Source: Methylophilaceae bacterium UBA5127 (GTDB lineage Bacteria > Pseudomonadota > Gammaproteobacteria > Burkholderiales > Methylophilaceae). From it: a stretch of 5,654 nucleotides of DNA. The notes under the pieces were generated by a model, which worked only from the letters and a program-made list of their open reading frames with translations, made no database searches and had not been told where the DNA came from. A program made the position numbers and the translations under genes. The stretch covers positions 1,828 to 7,481 of the forward strand of contig DHYP01000017.1 of the NCBI GenBank assembly GCA_002414145.1. Reading direction: 5' to 3'. Below, piece by piece: positions 4,865 through 5,654 of the stretch (its first letter is position 1; every line of letters begins with the position of its first letter).

Positions 4865-5654
4865 ATGACGAGATTTTTTATTACACGGCCAATTTTTGCT
4901 GGCGTTTTATCTATCATCATTGTGCTTGCCGGTTTGGTGGCTGCGTTTAAGCTGCCAGTTGCGCAATATCCAGAAATCGCACCGCCTACGGTCACTATTA
5001 CTGCATCGTATCCCGGTGCAAGTGCCGATACTTTGAGTAAAACCGTGGCGGCTCCAATCGAGGAGCAATTAAGCGGGGTCGAACATTTGCTGTATTTCAA
5101 TTCGGTGGCCGATTCTAGCGGCACACTGACGATTACCGCCACGTTTGAAGTGGGCACCAATATTGACCAAGCCACGTTTAACGTGAGCAACCGCGTCAAT
5201 ATTGCTACGCCGCGTTTGCCCGAGGAAGTGCGCCGAAACGGCTTGATTGTGCAGAAAATCTCCAGTGACTTTTTGCTGGTGTCGTTTTTGACTTCCAAAA
5301 ATCCGACACATGATCGGCTGTTTATCAGCAACTACGCCACGCTGAATATTTTGGATGAAATCAAGCGTATTCCCGGCGTGGGAAGCGCGCAGATTTTCGG
5401 CGGACAAGATTACGCCATGCGTGTGTGGTTGCGCCCCGACAAGATGGCGCAATTGGGTGTAACGACAACAGATGTAGCTGCGGCGATTCAAACGCAAAAT
5501 GCGCAGTATGCCGCAGGCAAAATCGGTCAAGACCCAGCGCCCAACAATCAGCAGATTGTCTATACCGTTACCGCCAAAGGTCGTCTGCTGGCACCAGAGC
5601 AGTTCGGTAATATCATCATCAAAGCCGATGGTCCGCGTGGTGTCTTGTATTTGA
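4865..5654 (+). CDS. RND multidrug efflux pump, HAE1 family (AcrB/MexB type; N-terminal 263 codons only)
   Basis: This is the inner-membrane, proton-driven trimeric pump that would work with the adaptor just upstream. The visible part starts MTRFFITRPIFAGVLS, the standard HAE1 N-terminus, with transmembrane helix 1 (about 9-29) and the LPVAQYPEIAPPTVTI segment (30-45) that opens the first porter subdomain. SYPGASADTL, the VAAPIEEQLSGVEHLLY helix and strand (61-77) and RLPEEVRRNG follow. Phe136 (ISSDFLLV) and Phe178 (QIFGG) fall at the same numbers as the hydrophobic deep-pocket phenylalanines of AcrB. YAMRVWLRPDKMAQLGVT (183-200), the QNAQYAAGKIGQ segment and the start of the docking loop come next. 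About 780 further residues, including the proton-relay Asp pair and Lys, are expected beyond the edge. The subtype within HAE1 (AcrB-, MexF- or OqxB-like) and the substrate cannot be fixed from this part. An outer-membrane factor gene might follow downstream. Confidence 0.95.
   Translation, partial: MTRFFITRPIFAGVLSIIIVLAGLVAAFKLPVAQYPEIAPPTVTITASYPGASADTLSKTVAAPIEEQLSGVEHLLYFNSVADSSGTLTITATFEVGTNIDQATFNVSNRVNIATPRLPEEVRRNGLIVQKISSDFLLVSFLTSKNPTHDRLFISNYATLNILDEIKRIPGVGSAQIFGGQDYAMRVWLRPDKMAQLGVTTTDVAAAIQTQNAQYAAGKIGQDPAPNNQQIVYTVTAKGRLLAPEQFGNIIIKADGPRGVLYL

Noticed and set aside
4207..5530. Several open frames of 90-159 codons on the minus strand over the adaptor and pump genes
   Set aside because: They are antisense to clear adaptor and pump coding sequence, lack ribosome-binding sites that I can see, and have low-information translations.
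1..5654. A novel defence, mobile or biosynthetic system
   Set aside because: Every gene belongs to a well-known family in a familiar neighbourhood (dusB-fis-purH and tetR/adaptor/RND pump), and no unexplained stretch longer than about 125 bases remains.

Overview
The window looks like ordinary chromosome from a mid-GC (mid-40s percent by eye) Gram-negative bacterium, most likely a betaproteobacterium. The gene order dusB-fis-purH, a Fis of only 78 residues and the moderate GC fit a Methylophilaceae/Nitrosomonadales-type organism. That placement is inferred from gene order and protein character, without a database search. No RNA gene, insertion sequence, CRISPR array, origin or attachment site is visible.

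Left part (1-2811, all minus strand): a housekeeping cluster transcribed right to left. dusB (tRNA-dihydrouridine synthase) overlaps fis (nucleoid protein) by one base in a TAATG junction. purH (last two steps of IMP synthesis) starts 20 bases after fis and runs off the left edge about 24 codons before its expected end. This is the betaproteobacterial version of the dusB-fis operon, with a purine gene attached.

Right part (2927-5654): a resistance-nodulation-division (RND) efflux locus of AcrR/AcrAB type. A TetR/AcrR-family repressor gene on the minus strand diverges from a periplasmic adaptor (membrane fusion) lipoprotein gene on the plus strand. A HAE1-type RND pump gene follows 9 bases after the adaptor and is cut by the right edge at codon 263. 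No outer-membrane channel gene is in view; it may lie downstream or elsewhere.

The most informative non-coding element is the 123-bp divergent intergenic region (3563-3685). It carries a 47-bp near-perfect dyad (3595-3641) made of two AcrR-like operators. The dyad is centred on a shared AT core that supplies back-to-back -10 boxes for both divergent promoters. The likely logic is that the repressor dimers occupy both operators and shut off its own gene and the pump together until a ligand releases them. The repressor gene runs towards dusB with no convincing terminator in the 115-bp gap, so some read-through into the housekeeping operon is possible.

I found no previously undescribed system. 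The points worth a second look are the operator/promoter architecture, a small hairpin plus T-run in the adaptor leader, the arm-less Fis, the absence of ribosome-binding sites before dusB, tetR and purH, and some features of the adaptor termini. No gap between genes exceeds 125 bases.
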